From Shewanella frigidimarina (GTDB lineage Bacteria; Pseudomonadota; Gammaproteobacteria; Enterobacterales; Shewanellaceae): DNA of 64,000 nt. The notes beneath the pieces are model-generated. The model was not told the DNA's origin. It was given only the letters and a program-made list of their open reading frames with translations, and ran no database searches. The translations under genes were made by a program, and so were the position numbers. Position 1 is the stretch's first letter. Every line of letters starts with the position of its first letter. Positions 19,092-27,997 of this stretch are shown piece by piece. The stretch lies in the NCBI RefSeq assembly GCF_003797125.1, contig NZ_RKKE01000001.1:992001-1056000 (forward strand). The letters run 5' to 3'.

Positions 19092-20036
19092 TTAGCGTTG
19101 CAGCAAGCTGCCTGAGGGATGATTTGAACCATGTATTTGGCTGTGGCAATTCAAGCAACTTTTACCGCCGCCAAAAGCATCAATACCTGACTCCGCGACT
19201 ACTCGACTAGCGTGTCCATCATTGGCATGACATTGCTGACACAATTGAGGAGCACGTTGCTTAACGAGAGATTCATTGACACTGCCATGAGGGTTATGAC
19301 AAGTAACGCAATTCTCTGTTACTGGCGCATGCTCCCATAAGAAAGGCCCACGTTTCTCGGCATGACAGCTATAACAAGTGTCATTAACTGTGGGTTTAAC
19401 TAACGCATTTTCACTCATAGAACCATGAGCTGAGTGGCAATCAACACATGTCATGCTGTTCCACTTTAACGGGTGTGAAGAGCGCTTATTCATGTCGCCT
19501 TTTTGGCTGGTATGACAGCTAACACAAGTGTCATTAACTGTGAGCTTATCCATAACAGGATCTTTGGCTGCATGGATCTTGTGACAATCTACACAGGCAA
19601 CTTCTTCAAGATTATGGGTACTGTTGTGCCAGCTCATCTGCTGTGCATCGTTATGACACCCTTCACAAACACTGTTTTGAGAACTTACCGGCAACTTACT
19701 TTTTGCACCAAAAGCAATCATGGGCTCTTTACCGCCGCGATTATGATTACCTTGTGGACCATGGCATGCTTCACATTGCAAACCTGCCATTGGAGAAGCC
19801 TCTGAAATAACTTTGCCGTGCGTCCCCTTAAATAAGTCCATCACCTGTTCATTTTTGTTATGACACATAAGGCAAGAATCGGCCCCTTTAGGAGAATAAT
19901 TCCCGTCAGTAAATTTTTGTTGCAGTGTGGTGTCTAATTGATCTGTGGTTAAATCGTCCCACGGTAATGCATGAGCACTTTGTATTACTAATAATCCGCA
20001 ACCAATGAGTATGGCTAGTTGATAGAGAGTTCTCAT
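19092..20036 (-). CDS. dmsE: Decaheme c-type cytochrome DmsE (MtrA family)
   Basis: This periplasmic cytochrome of about 314 residues has ten CxxCH heme-binding motifs, beginning CLMCH, CEACH, CEGCH and ending CQQCH, CLNCH. It starts at the ATG at 20034-20036, which has AGGAGG upstream and gives signal peptide [20 protein letters not shown] ending AHA. A longer frame adds 13 implausible residues. It is the MtrA homologue of the DMSO system: it takes electrons from periplasmic or CymA-type donors and conducts them through DmsF to DmsAB. It is the first gene of the operon, and dmsF begins 14 bases after its stop. Confidence 0.95.
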   Translation of the reverse strand: MRTLYQLAILIGCGLLVIQSAHALPWDDLTTDQLDTTLQQKFTDGNYSPKGADSCLMCHNKNEQVMDLFKGTHGKVISEASPMAGLQCEACHGPQGNHNRGGKEPMIAFGAKSKLPVSSQNSVCEGCHNDAQQMSWHNSTHNLEEVACVDCHKIHAAKDPVMDKLTVNDTCVSCHTSQKGDMNKRSSHPLKWNSMTCVDCHSAHGSMSENALVKPTVNDTCYSCHAEKRGPFLWEHAPVTENCVTCHNPHGSVNESLVKQRAPQLCQQCHANDGHASRVVAESGIDAFGGGKSCLNCHSQIHGSNHPSGSLLQR

Positions 20037-20492
20037 TGTTGAATACCTCCTTAAATCTGAATTTTTTACTTTCATTTCATTGCCCGTAAAATAATTACTT
20101 TATTGAAACAAGTGTCTATATCCATTTTATAAAATAAAATCATAAACTTATGTAGCGCTATCGTTTCTATGCCAAACAAGACTAACTAGTAGGAGACTCT
20201 ATTTAAAACTCTGTTAACATCTACAAATCACTTGAGCTCATTTAATCAAACCATCTTTGCAAATACCTATATATGGGTATAAACAATCGTAAATAACATG
20301 TGATTGACTTAACAGAAAACAACATCAATTAAAGTTATTAACTATCCATCACAACTTGAAAAAATGCGTGACGAATACCGCACAATATAAATATGTATGG
20401 AATTGAAATTATTTAATTACTATTTGGCTTTATACTGTGGAATATTCGGTTGGTGATTTATGTAATAAAAATTAACACTAAGGAGTGTTGAT
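20037..20492. promoter_or_regulatory. Divergent control region between dmsE and a Crp/Fnr-like gene
   Basis: This 456-base AT-rich region must carry the dms promoter and that of the divergent regulator. A Crp-like half-palindrome TGTGA-N6-TAACA lies at 20300-20315. In S. oneidensis the dms operon needs cAMP-CRP, which makes it a candidate site, but only one half matches well. I found no strong FNR dyad. No protein-coding frame is convincing here. Confidence 0.45.
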
Positions 20493-21287
20493 ATGGCTCT
20501 AGTTATGTCTTTAAACTCTGAAATGAAAGCGAAATCTACTATTTTCTTTCCTGACGCAGCCACATCCGAAATAATGGATTTCATAAAAAAAAATGGTGTA
20601 TTAAAAACCTTAAAAAAAGGTGAACTAATACCTAAAAGTATTTTACTTAATAACTTCATCTACTTAAATTCTGGACTATTATTTTATATAAAAAGAACTA
20701 ACAACTTTACCAAACCTAAGTTTGTTAATGTAATCATCCCCAATAGATTAACTGATTATCATTTACTATTAGATAATAATTGTACTTGCTGCAAAAGTAT
20801 TAAAGTGGCAAGAGATAGCCAGATAACTATTATCGACAAGTCGTTTATAAAAAATTTAATAAAAAAAGATATCGAACTTTTTACTCACTTTATGTTTAAA
20901 GCAAACTATTTTACAGAAAGGCAAACTGCACTGGCAATTTTCTTACTAACATCTTCACCAGAGGATAAACTCATTAAGTTTTTATTCGATATTTTGGTCG
21001 CTTTTAAAACTGAGTTTTCATCAATGTGGCTTACTATTGATATCAAACTAACGCGAGAAGAAATTGCTGACATACTTCATATTAGCGTCATAAAGTTAGA
21101 CTTAATGCTGGGGAGCCTCAAAAAACAAGGCATGCTAACCAAAGAAAAAGGAATGTTTAGTATTAATACGGCATTATTTAATGAACTTTCTCCATGTCCT
21201 TTAGGTCGAGAAGATGCGCAAGGATGCAAATCGAATAACATGTTAAAATTTAAACCCAAAAATATGATTGAAATCAATAATCAATAG
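20493..21287 (+). CDS. Crp/Fnr-like transcriptional regulator, divergent from dms operon
   Basis: This 264-residue protein has a weak N-terminal cyclic-nucleotide-binding-type beta domain (about 15-130) and a helical dimerisation segment. The C-terminal winged helix-turn-helix is near residues 185-230 (LTREEIADILHISVIKLDLMLGSL, given only as a region). The cAMP-contact residues of CRP are not apparent. It has cysteine groups at about residue 97 (CTCC) and near the C-terminus (CPLGREDAQGC). The gene is markedly richer in A+T and lysine than its neighbours, suggesting different ancestry. AAGGAG precedes the ATG. Divergence from dmsE makes it a candidate local regulator of DMSO respiration. Confidence 0.65.
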   Translation: MALVMSLNSEMKAKSTIFFPDAATSEIMDFIKKNGVLKTLKKGELIPKSILLNNFIYLNSGLLFYIKRTNNFTKPKFVNVIIPNRLTDYHLLLDNNCTCCKSIKVARDSQITIIDKSFIKNLIKKDIELFTHFMFKANYFTERQTALAIFLLTSSPEDKLIKFLFDILVAFKTEFSSMWLTIDIKLTREEIADILHISVIKLDLMLGSLKKQGMLTKEKGMFSINTALFNELSPCPLGREDAQGCKSNNMLKFKPKNMIEINNQ

Positions 21288-21437
21288 CAGGAAGCCAGTA
21301 ACTAGAAGCTAGTATTCAGTGCTTAGAGATTCGAAACGTCTAATGCAGCGTTACACAAAAGTCACTGCTAGAAACACATTAACAAGACCTGCACTCAGTC
21401 GCCGCTATATGTTAACTAAACTACATAATATTCAGCT

Positions 21438-22817
21438 CTAATGTCCCTTCAACCGCCTGCTTAATGCACTTTGGCTAATTCCCAATATTTGCGCTGCCGC
21501 TGTTTGGTTGTTAGCTGTACGGCTCATGGCTTCGTCCATTAACGCTTGGTTCATTTGGGCAATGGTGGGCAGTTGTTTAGGAAAGATAATTCGGTCTTGC
21601 GGTACTGCCGTTAATGATTTGTGTTCATTAATGGCTTCCATAAAAGCAGAGGTGTTAAGCGCTATGCCATCACTGCGACTAACGGCATCAAATACCATGC
21701 CTTTGAGCTCGTGTAGATTACCGGGGAAATCATAACTGGCTAGTCTAGAGGCTAAATCTGCAGGTTGAATCGGCGCTGGTAAATTCATTTCTGCTGCGGC
21801 TAGGGCGATGAAATGATTGATCAACATAGCAATATCTAACTGCCTTTCAGCTAATGGCGGTAATTTAATTTTATGTGCCCGTAAACGGTAGAGTAGATCG
21901 CTCCTAAACTTACCTGCTTGATGAAGTTTGAGTAAATCATCTTGAGTTGATACCACAAACTTACATTTTACCGGATAGGCAGTGTCGCTACCTAAAGGGT
22001 AATATTGTTTGCTTTCTAACAGCGCTAATAACTTAACTTGGGCATCCAATGGTAGCGTGCCAATTTCATTCAGATAGAGTACCCCACTGCCCACTTGATG
22101 CAATAAACCTGCAACTGCTTCTAGCTCGCCATTATTGTGATGATACAGTTGACCACACATTTTTTGCTCAAATGACTCACAACTAATACCAGCAAGATTA
22201 ATGCTAACGAAGGGTTCATTTGGGCTATAAAGTGCATGGCAAGATTTAGCGAACTCGCTTTTACCAGTTCCGCTAGCGCCATAAATTAACAAGGGCTCAG
22301 GGCTACATGATACGGCTTCAAGATAACGAAACTGATCTAATAGCTGTGGCTCGCAAGTTAACATGTTATTGAATGCTTGCGGGTTATCTAAGGTTCGGCT
22401 TAAAAATTTCTCTTTGATATAAAGGTAGTTTCTTTCAAGTCCGACCACTTCAAGTGCACGGCGAACTGTTCGTGCAAGTTCATCGACATTGTCTGTTTTA
22501 ATAAAGTAGTCATAAGCACCATTCTTAATACAACGAACTGCAGTATCAACCTCATTTACCCCAGTCACTATAATGACTCGAGTGTTAGGGAAATCGCTGC
22601 GGATCATCGCTAATAATTCTTCACCAGAGTGAAATGGCATAGTGAGATCGACTAACACTAGCGCATAGTCGCCAACCTGTAAGCGACTACTCACCTGGCG
22701 ACTGTCGACACAAGTGTCAATTTCAGCTTCGGGAACTAGGCGGTTCAGGGTTATCGCGAGTGTTCGTAACCATGCAGCTTCGTCGTCGATTAACAGAATA
22801 TTTCTGGCTAGTTTCAT
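21438..22817 (-). CDS. NtrC-like response regulator with degenerate AAA+ domain
   Basis: This 459-residue regulator has a receiver domain with acidic D11-D12, phospho-site D57 (VDLTMP) and K107, but the usual proline after that lysine is threonine. A central AAA+ domain has Walker A GASGTGKS (180-187) and arginine-rich FRSDLLYRLR. A Fis-type helix-turn-helix lies at the C-terminus. The sigma-54-contacting GAFTGA loop is missing, and Walker B reads LYLNEIG with Asn in place of Asp. It therefore probably cannot activate sigma-54 RNA polymerase and may act as a DNA-binding repressor or sigma-70 regulator. It follows its kinase gene by 3 bases. Confidence 0.85.
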   Translation of the reverse strand: MKLARNILLIDDEAAWLRTLAITLNRLVPEAEIDTCVDSRQVSSRLQVGDYALVLVDLTMPFHSGEELLAMIRSDFPNTRVIIVTGVNEVDTAVRCIKNGAYDYFIKTDNVDELARTVRRALEVVGLERNYLYIKEKFLSRTLDNPQAFNNMLTCEPQLLDQFRYLEAVSCSPEPLLIYGASGTGKSEFAKSCHALYSPNEPFVSINLAGISCESFEQKMCGQLYHHNNGELEAVAGLLHQVGSGVLYLNEIGTLPLDAQVKLLALLESKQYYPLGSDTAYPVKCKFVVSTQDDLLKLHQAGKFRSDLLYRLRAHKIKLPPLAERQLDIAMLINHFIALAAAEMNLPAPIQPADLASRLASYDFPGNLHELKGMVFDAVSRSDGIALNTSAFMEAINEHKSLTAVPQDRIIFPKQLPTIAQMNQALMDEAMSRTANNQTAAAQILGISQSALSRRLKGH

Positions 22818-22820
22818 GGG

Positions 22821-24788
22821 CTAATCCTGTTGTGCTAATGCAAAAATAAGTCGAATTTGCGTGCCTTTGCCTAAGGTAGACTGAATCTGCATTTCGCCTT
22901 GATGTTCTTTAATTATTTTACTGCACACCGATAACCCTAAGCCGCTACCACCTTCGTTGCGCCTCGTGGTGAAAAAGGGTTCGGTAATACGCTTTAATGT
23001 GGCACTGTCCATCCCGCAGCCATTGTCTTTGATACTGAGTATGGCCATGTTGTTTGCAACATGTGTGTCTATCACTATTATCCCTGGCTGGGTTGAGCAA
23101 GCATTACACGCATTTTGAATGAGGTTAATTAACACCTGATGTAACTGTTGAGCATCGCCTGTAATGCAAGGGCTAGGATCACATAACATGGTGCTGATCT
23201 GGTGAGATTTTGTTTGATTCGCGGTGAGACGCTGGGCCACTTGAACCACATCATTTAAGCTCACTCGGGTATATTGGTCGGCAATATGCGGCATGGCGTA
23301 ACGCTTTAGGTCATTAACAATTCGACTGATACGTTTAGCACCCTCTTCTATAGAGCCACAACTATACTGTAACTCTTCAATAGCAATGTCTGGGTTTAGC
23401 CCTGCAATAAGCCAGAAAGGATTTTGTTTCTGATAGTGCTTAGCGGCAGGCGTTAAGTCTTTCATGGCTGCGGTAAATAGTGATACTGCATGTACAATAA
23501 GGCCGGTTGGATTATTGATTTCATGGGCAATTCCCGCAGACAACTCTCCCAATGAAGCTAAACGACTGGCTTCTTCATTAGCTTGGCGTAATCGATGCTG
23601 CTCGGTTGATTCTTCAAGTAGAATCACCACCTGATTGTTGGCAATGGGATGAATTTGTAATTGCCAAAATTGCTGCTGATACCGCATATCGGCAGTAAAC
23701 GACTTTTGAGTCGACAACACCTCCAATACTGCGGCTTTAAGCTTAAAAACATTGTTGTCGACATAGTAAAATTCATCTGAATCTAACAGGTGAATATTGT
23801 TATCGTTACTCCATAAATGCTGGAGTTCCTGGTTTACTATGGTCACGCCATTAGGAAGCCCATCAAGAACGGATTGGAACTGTTGTGACAACTCAGATAT
23901 TTCAACTTCAATCCGCTTTCGTTGAATTAATTCGGCATCGAGCGCTTTAGTATGGCGGCGTAAACTAGCGCTTATAAACCCGGTGAAAATCATCCCAATA
24001 GCAGACATAATCGCTACTAAAATTGCGAGGGCAAACATGCGCTTTTCGGAAGAAGTTAAATCAACTTTTTCACGCCCGGTACCAAACCATTTATTAACCA
24101 GTTTGTCGTATTCGCCTGATAATTTTAACTGCCTAAGCGCCTCGTTAATTTGGTACATCAGTTCGGTTTTTGTCTCATTAGCGACAAAATTAAATGCCCC
24201 GTAAATTAACGCATCACTGGAACTTCGCACCGATGGATATAGCGGAAGTAAGCGCCGCGCAACAAAGCTCTCGGCAATAACCACGTCGACTTGGTTTTTT
24301 ATCAGTAATTGAAAACCGGTTTCATACAAATCAACATCCACGCGGTCGAAATTTTGCAGATGGTCAGATAAAAACACATCAACAAAGGCACCATTTTTAA
24401 TAGCAACCCGCTTACCAACAAGATCTGCCCAATTGTTTATTAACGCCTTACCCTGCAAGGTATAAGCTTTAGCATGGGTTGCATATATAGGATCAGATTG
24501 AGCTAACTTGCGATCCATGTTCACCGGGCTAACCACAGTAATCACATCGATATCGCTGTCAGGATCATGAACATCTTTTACCAATTGCTGAAAACTCTTT
24601 CGACGTACAATAATGCGCTTATTGGTCAGCTGGCCAATTCTATCCATCAACTCGATATTAAAGCCTTGATCAACGCCGTTATTCCGCCATTCTAATGGCG
24701 CTGTTTTTGAGTGTACGCCAAAGACAATGCTGTCTTGCGCGAGCACCGGCATAGTGATGATGATAAGTAATAACAATAGAGTTTTCAT
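22821..24788 (-). CDS. Sensor histidine kinase with periplasmic solute-binding domain
   Basis: This 655-residue sensor has a signal peptide (about 1-17) and a periplasmic family-3 solute-binding domain (about 20-240). A transmembrane helix lies near 250-275. A PAS-like region (about 295-400), the phosphoacceptor motif GIAHEINNPTG and an ATPase domain (NLIQNACNAC, DNGCGM, GSGLGLSVC) follow. The architecture resembles BvgS/EvgS-like sensors that bind small ligands directly. Its partner is the regulator encoded 3 bases downstream. It is divergent from fccA, so a dicarboxylate such as fumarate is an attractive ligand, but that is inference only. Confidence 0.88.
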   Translation of the reverse strand: MKTLLLLLIIITMPVLAQDSIVFGVHSKTAPLEWRNNGVDQGFNIELMDRIGQLTNKRIIVRRKSFQQLVKDVHDPDSDIDVITVVSPVNMDRKLAQSDPIYATHAKAYTLQGKALINNWADLVGKRVAIKNGAFVDVFLSDHLQNFDRVDVDLYETGFQLLIKNQVDVVIAESFVARRLLPLYPSVRSSSDALIYGAFNFVANETKTELMYQINEALRQLKLSGEYDKLVNKWFGTGREKVDLTSSEKRMFALAILVAIMSAIGMIFTGFISASLRRHTKALDAELIQRKRIEVEISELSQQFQSVLDGLPNGVTIVNQELQHLWSNDNNIHLLDSDEFYYVDNNVFKLKAAVLEVLSTQKSFTADMRYQQQFWQLQIHPIANNQVVILLEESTEQHRLRQANEEASRLASLGELSAGIAHEINNPTGLIVHAVSLFTAAMKDLTPAAKHYQKQNPFWLIAGLNPDIAIEELQYSCGSIEEGAKRISRIVNDLKRYAMPHIADQYTRVSLNDVVQVAQRLTANQTKSHQISTMLCDPSPCITGDAQQLHQVLINLIQNACNACSTQPGIIVIDTHVANNMAILSIKDNGCGMDSATLKRITEPFFTTRRNEGGSGLGLSVCSKIIKEHQGEMQIQSTLGKGTQIRLIFALAQQD

Positions 24789-24881
24789 GCCGCGATATTA
24801 CCCATTTTTTCCACTTGAAACTGTGCAGCATTACCCGAATTAGCAAATCATTATGTACGTTTTCTTATGATGTTAACTCGA

Positions 24882-24898
24882 TGTGATCTATCTCCACA
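24882..24898. promoter_or_regulatory. Imperfect CRP-like site upstream of fccA
   Basis: TGTGA-N6-TCCACA resembles the CRP consensus TGTGA-N6-TCACA but has one extra base in the right half. CRP is known to support anaerobic reductase expression in Shewanella, so it is noted at low confidence. Confidence 0.3.
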
Positions 24899-24902
24899 TA
24901 CA

Positions 24903-24950
24903 CTATGCAAAATTGCATATACCTCTTTATAACTATGCATGTTTGCATAG
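24903..24950. promoter_or_regulatory. Two tandem CTATGCA-N4-TGCATAG operator candidates
   Basis: The first dyad (24903-24920) is CTATGCA-AAAT-TGCATAT and the second (24933-24950) is CTATGCA-TGTT-TGCATAG. Both are 18 bases with the same 4-base spacer, and their centres are 30 bp apart, close to three helical turns. They lie between the divergent sensor-kinase and fccA genes, which suggests a dimeric regulator binding on one DNA face. The neighbouring Fis-type response regulator is the obvious candidate. Confidence 0.65.
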
Positions 24951-25096
24951 CGCATTTTTAGGCTTGTGATTGAGTTGTCATTTCTACCCTCTATTCTGGT
25001 TATCTGGTTGTTGATTGCGCCCCCTTAGGCAAAGATTACATTGAGCGAAAATAATAGCTGATCAACTCGATGCTAATTTGGACCGTATTTTTAAAG

Positions 25097-25120
25097 TGAA
25101 GTGAAGTCAGTTTCACTTCA
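25097..25120 (+). promoter_or_regulatory. Hairpin in the probable fccA leader
   Basis: A perfect 9-bp stem TGAAGTGAA/TTCACTTCA with a 6-base loop lies 74 bases upstream of the fccA start. It could stabilise the abundant fccA transcript or be another protein-binding dyad. No T-run follows, so it is not a terminator. Confidence 0.45.
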
Positions 25121-25193
25121 GCCTAACTAAAACAATAAGAGGCTTCTATAGTTAATGAATAAACCGTCATTACGTATAGAAGGGGGAGCAAAA

Positions 25194-26984
25194 ATGAAAA
25201 AGATGAATCTTGCAGTCTGTATTGCTACATTAATGGGCACAGCAGGCCTAATGGGCAATGCTGTTGCCGCTGATAACTTAGCTGATTTCCATGTACAAAA
25301 CCAAGAGTGTGATAGTTGCCATACACCAGACGGTGAACTGTCAAATGACAGCTTAACCTATGAAAATACCCAATGTGTATCTTGCCATGGCACACTAGAG
25401 GAAGTCGCTGAAACGACAAAACATGAACACTATAATGCGCATGCTTCCCACTTCCCAGGCGAAGTAGCTTGTACCTCATGCCACAGCGCACACGAAAAAT
25501 CGATGGTGTATTGTGACTCTTGCCATAGCTTCGATTTCAACATGCCTTATGCTAAAAAATGGCAACGTGACGAACCTACTATTGCTGAACTGGCCAAAGA
25601 TAAATCAGAACGTCAGGCTGCTCTTGCTAGCGCACCTCACGATACTGTTGACGTAGTGGTTGTCGGTTCTGGCGGCGCAGGTTTCTCAGCAGCAATATCT
25701 GCAACAGACAGTGGTGCTAAAGTCATTCTTATTGAAAAAGAGCCTGTTATTGGCGGTAATGCTAAGTTAGCTGCGGGTGGCATGAACGCTGCTTGGACTG
25801 ATCAACAAAAAGCCAAAAAAATTACTGACAGCCCAGAGTTAATGTTCGAAGACACCATGAAAGGTGGCCAAAACATAAATGACCCTGCATTAGTTAAAGT
25901 ATTAAGCTCACACTCTAAAGACTCTGTTGATTGGATGACCGCTATGGGTGCCGATTTAACTGATGTTGGCATGATGGGTGGCGCATCTGTTAATCGTGCG
26001 CATCGTCCAACCGGTGGTGCTGGTGTTGGTGCTCATGTTGTTCAAGTACTTTATGATAATGCAGTGAAACGCAATATCGACTTACGCATGAACACTCGCG
26101 GCATTGAAGTGCTTAAAGATGATAAAGGCACTGTTAAAGGTATTCTGGTTAAGGGGATGTACAAAGGTTACTACTGGGTGAAAGCCGATGCGGTAATCTT
26201 AGCAACGGGTGGTTTCGCTAAAAATAACGAGCGTGTCGCAAAGCTTGATCCTTCACTAAAAGGCTTTATCTCTACTAACCAACCTGGTGCAGTAGGTGAT
26301 GGACTGGATGTAGCTGAAAATGCGGGTGGCGCATTGAAAGACATGCAGTATATCCAAGCTCATCCAACACTATCTGTTAAAGGTGGCGTAATGGTCACTG
26401 AAGCGGTACGTGGTAATGGTGCGATTTTGGTTAACCGTGAAGGTAAGCGTTTCGTTAACGAAATTACTACTCGTGATAAAGCATCTGCCGCTATCTTAGC
26501 GCAAACCGGTAAATCAGCTTATTTGATTTTTGATGATTCTGTGCGTAAGTCACTGTCAAAAATTGATAAGTATATTGGTTTAGGTGTTGCACCAACCGCA
26601 GATAGCCTAGTTAAATTAGGTAAAATGGAAGGTATTGACGGCAAAGCACTGACTGAAACTGTCGCGCGTTACAACAGCTTAGTGAGTAGCGGTAAAGACA
26701 CTGATTTTGAGCGTCCAAACCTACCGCGCGCACTTAACGAAGGTAACTACTATGCAATTGAAGTTACACCTGGTGTTCACCACACTATGGGTGGCGTGAT
26801 GATCGACACTAAAGCTGAAGTAATGAATGCTAAGAAGCAGGTTATCCCTGGCTTGTATGGTGCTGGTGAGGTTACTGGCGGTGTTCATGGTGCTAACCGC
26901 TTAGGTGGTAATGCTATTTCAGACATCATCACCTTCGGTCGCTTAGCGGGTGAAGAAGCTGCAAAATATTCTAAAAAGAACTAA
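25194..26984 (+). CDS. fccA: Tetraheme flavocytochrome c3 fumarate reductase FccA
   Basis: This periplasmic enzyme of about 596 residues reduces fumarate to succinate in anaerobic respiration and also carries electrons across the periplasm. The start at 25194 has GGGGGAG upstream and yields signal peptide [15 protein letters not shown] ending AVA. The mature protein has four CxxCH hemes in the first 120 residues, then an FAD domain ([15 protein letters not shown]). The catalytic residues of the S. frigidimarina enzyme are all present in mature numbering: His365 (AHPT), Thr377-Glu378, Arg402 (TTRDK), His504 (VHHTMGG) and Arg544 (NRLGG). From memory the protein is nearly identical to that crystal-structure protein. 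A terminator follows at 27019. Confidence 0.97.
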   Translation: MKKMNLAVCIATLMGTAGLMGNAVAADNLADFHVQNQECDSCHTPDGELSNDSLTYENTQCVSCHGTLEEVAETTKHEHYNAHASHFPGEVACTSCHSAHEKSMVYCDSCHSFDFNMPYAKKWQRDEPTIAELAKDKSERQAALASAPHDTVDVVVVGSGGAGFSAAISATDSGAKVILIEKEPVIGGNAKLAAGGMNAAWTDQQKAKKITDSPELMFEDTMKGGQNINDPALVKVLSSHSKDSVDWMTAMGADLTDVGMMGGASVNRAHRPTGGAGVGAHVVQVLYDNAVKRNIDLRMNTRGIEVLKDDKGTVKGILVKGMYKGYYWVKADAVILATGGFAKNNERVAKLDPSLKGFISTNQPGAVGDGLDVAENAGGALKDMQYIQAHPTLSVKGGVMVTEAVRGNGAILVNREGKRFVNEITTRDKASAAILAQTGKSAYLIFDDSVRKSLSKIDKYIGLGVAPTADSLVKLGKMEGIDGKALTETVARYNSLVSSGKDTDFERPNLPRALNEGNYYAIEVTPGVHHTMGGVMIDTKAEVMNAKKQVIPGLYGAGEVTGGVHGANRLGGNAISDIITFGRLAGEEAAKYSKKN

Positions 26985-27018
26985 TCGATTTAGAATTCAC
27001 TGACTCGCTAGTATCAGT

Positions 27019-27048
27019 AAGCCACAGTTCATTGCTGTGGCTTTTTTT
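27019..27048 (+). terminator. Rho-independent terminator of fccA
   Basis: A 9-bp stem AAGCCACAG/CTGTGGCTT with a 7-base loop is followed by seven T residues, 35 bases after the fccA stop. Confidence 0.9.
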
Positions 27049-27076
27049 ATACGTCTATATCTCCATACCTATCGAA

Positions 27077-27290
27077 TTAACCTCAACTAGAGGTAGAGAT
27101 GAGAATAGAATGATAAAGATATTAAGCTTAGCCATTAACCGCTCTCAAACTTGTCATTTGTTTTACTAACAAGGCGAATTAACACGTCAATAGCTGGTCT
27201 ATTGCAAGTCTTCTCATGTAAAAAATAACACAGTTAGCAAGGCAAAAGGCAGTTTTCGAGGCGTTTGTTATCCCGAGTTCTGGTTAATTA
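27077..27290 (+). repeat. Interspersed MITE-like repeat, copy A
   Basis: About 210 bases closely resemble, in inverted orientation, the sequence at 38893-39095. The best-conserved core starts at CTTGTCATTTG (27150) and continues through CTAACAAGGCGAATT and GTCAATAGCT to AAGTC (27210). The right end reads TTATCCCGAGTTC and the left end carries a decayed partner of that inverted terminus. No reading frame is present, so it is a non-autonomous element or structured intergenic repeat. It lies between the fccA terminator and the VOC gene. Confidence 0.75.
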
Positions 27291-27387
27291 ATGCATAATC
27301 GACGGCACAGATAATCTTGCATTAACTCACTAGTTGATTTACAACGCTCATTCACTGGCTAATTTACAAAGCTATCAAAGGATAATA

Positions 27388-27795
27388 ATGAAACAGTCTA
27401 TAGTTCACATCGCGCTAGTGGTGAATGATTACGATGAAGCCATCGATTTTTATGTCAATAAATTGAAGTTTGATTTGATTGAAGACACCTATCAAGCAGA
27501 ACAAGACAAACGCTGGGTTGTGGTGTCGCCTCCGGGGTCAAACGGAGTGTCGTTGCTGCTAGCAAGGGCATCTAAACCAGAACAGCATGATTTTATTGGT
27601 AACCAAGCCGGCGGACGGGTTTTTCTTTTTTTGAATACCGACGATTTTTGGCGCGACTATAACCGCATGCAACTCGACGGGATTAAGTTTGTGCGTCCGC
27701 CTCAAGAACAAGACTACGGCACAGTGGCGGTTTTTGAAGATCTGTATGGCAATCTTTGGGACTTACTGCAGTTAAATGATAAGCTGCCAATATAG
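27388..27795 (+). CDS. VOC superfamily (glyoxalase/bleomycin-resistance-like) protein
   Basis: This 135-residue protein has a single vicinal-oxygen-chelate module pair. It opens VHIALVVNDYDEAIDFYVN, and the second half ends FEDLYGNLWDLLQ. The start is the ATG at 27388, preceded by AAAGGA. An 18-codon extension upstream lacks a ribosome binding site. Members are metal-dependent lyases, dioxygenases or binding proteins, and the substrate cannot be named. His (VHIAL) and Glu (near the C-terminus) positions suit metal binding. It is a single gene directly after repeat copy A and is not clearly linked to its neighbours. Confidence 0.85.
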   Translation: MKQSIVHIALVVNDYDEAIDFYVNKLKFDLIEDTYQAEQDKRWVVVSPPGSNGVSLLLARASKPEQHDFIGNQAGGRVFLFLNTDDFWRDYNRMQLDGIKFVRPPQEQDYGTVAVFEDLYGNLWDLLQLNDKLPI

Positions 27796-27916
27796 ATAAT
27801 TAATCCACAAAACTAGCCAAATCCTAACCAAACATTTGATTCCGACACATAGGGAACAAGCGTTTTTCATTTTATGCTGACTAACTAAACCACACATACT
27901 GCAAGCTAACTAACAT

Positions 27917-27947
27917 AAAAAAGCCAGTTGGATATTCCAACTGGCTT
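27917..27947 (-). terminator. Rho-independent terminator of the flavoprotein-cytochrome-porin unit
   Basis: On the minus strand a 12-bp perfect stem AAGCCAGTTGGA/TCCAACTGGCTT with a 3-base loop leads into a run of T residues, 50 bases after the porin stop. Confidence 0.9.
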
Positions 27948-27997
27948 AATCAAAACCGTCACTCTATTTCAGAGCCGGTATATGTGCTTTAGCACTA

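Noticed and set aside
21289..21330. Tandem-like GAAGCCAG/GAAGCTAG sequence after the Crp-like gene
   Set aside because: Only two short imperfect units are present, too few to call a repeat array.
24989..25015. Possible sigma-54 promoter (TGGTTGTTGATTGCG) upstream of fccA
   Set aside because: GG and GC are separated by 9 rather than 10 bases, the -24 element is poor, and the adjacent NtrC-like protein lacks the sigma-54 contact loop.
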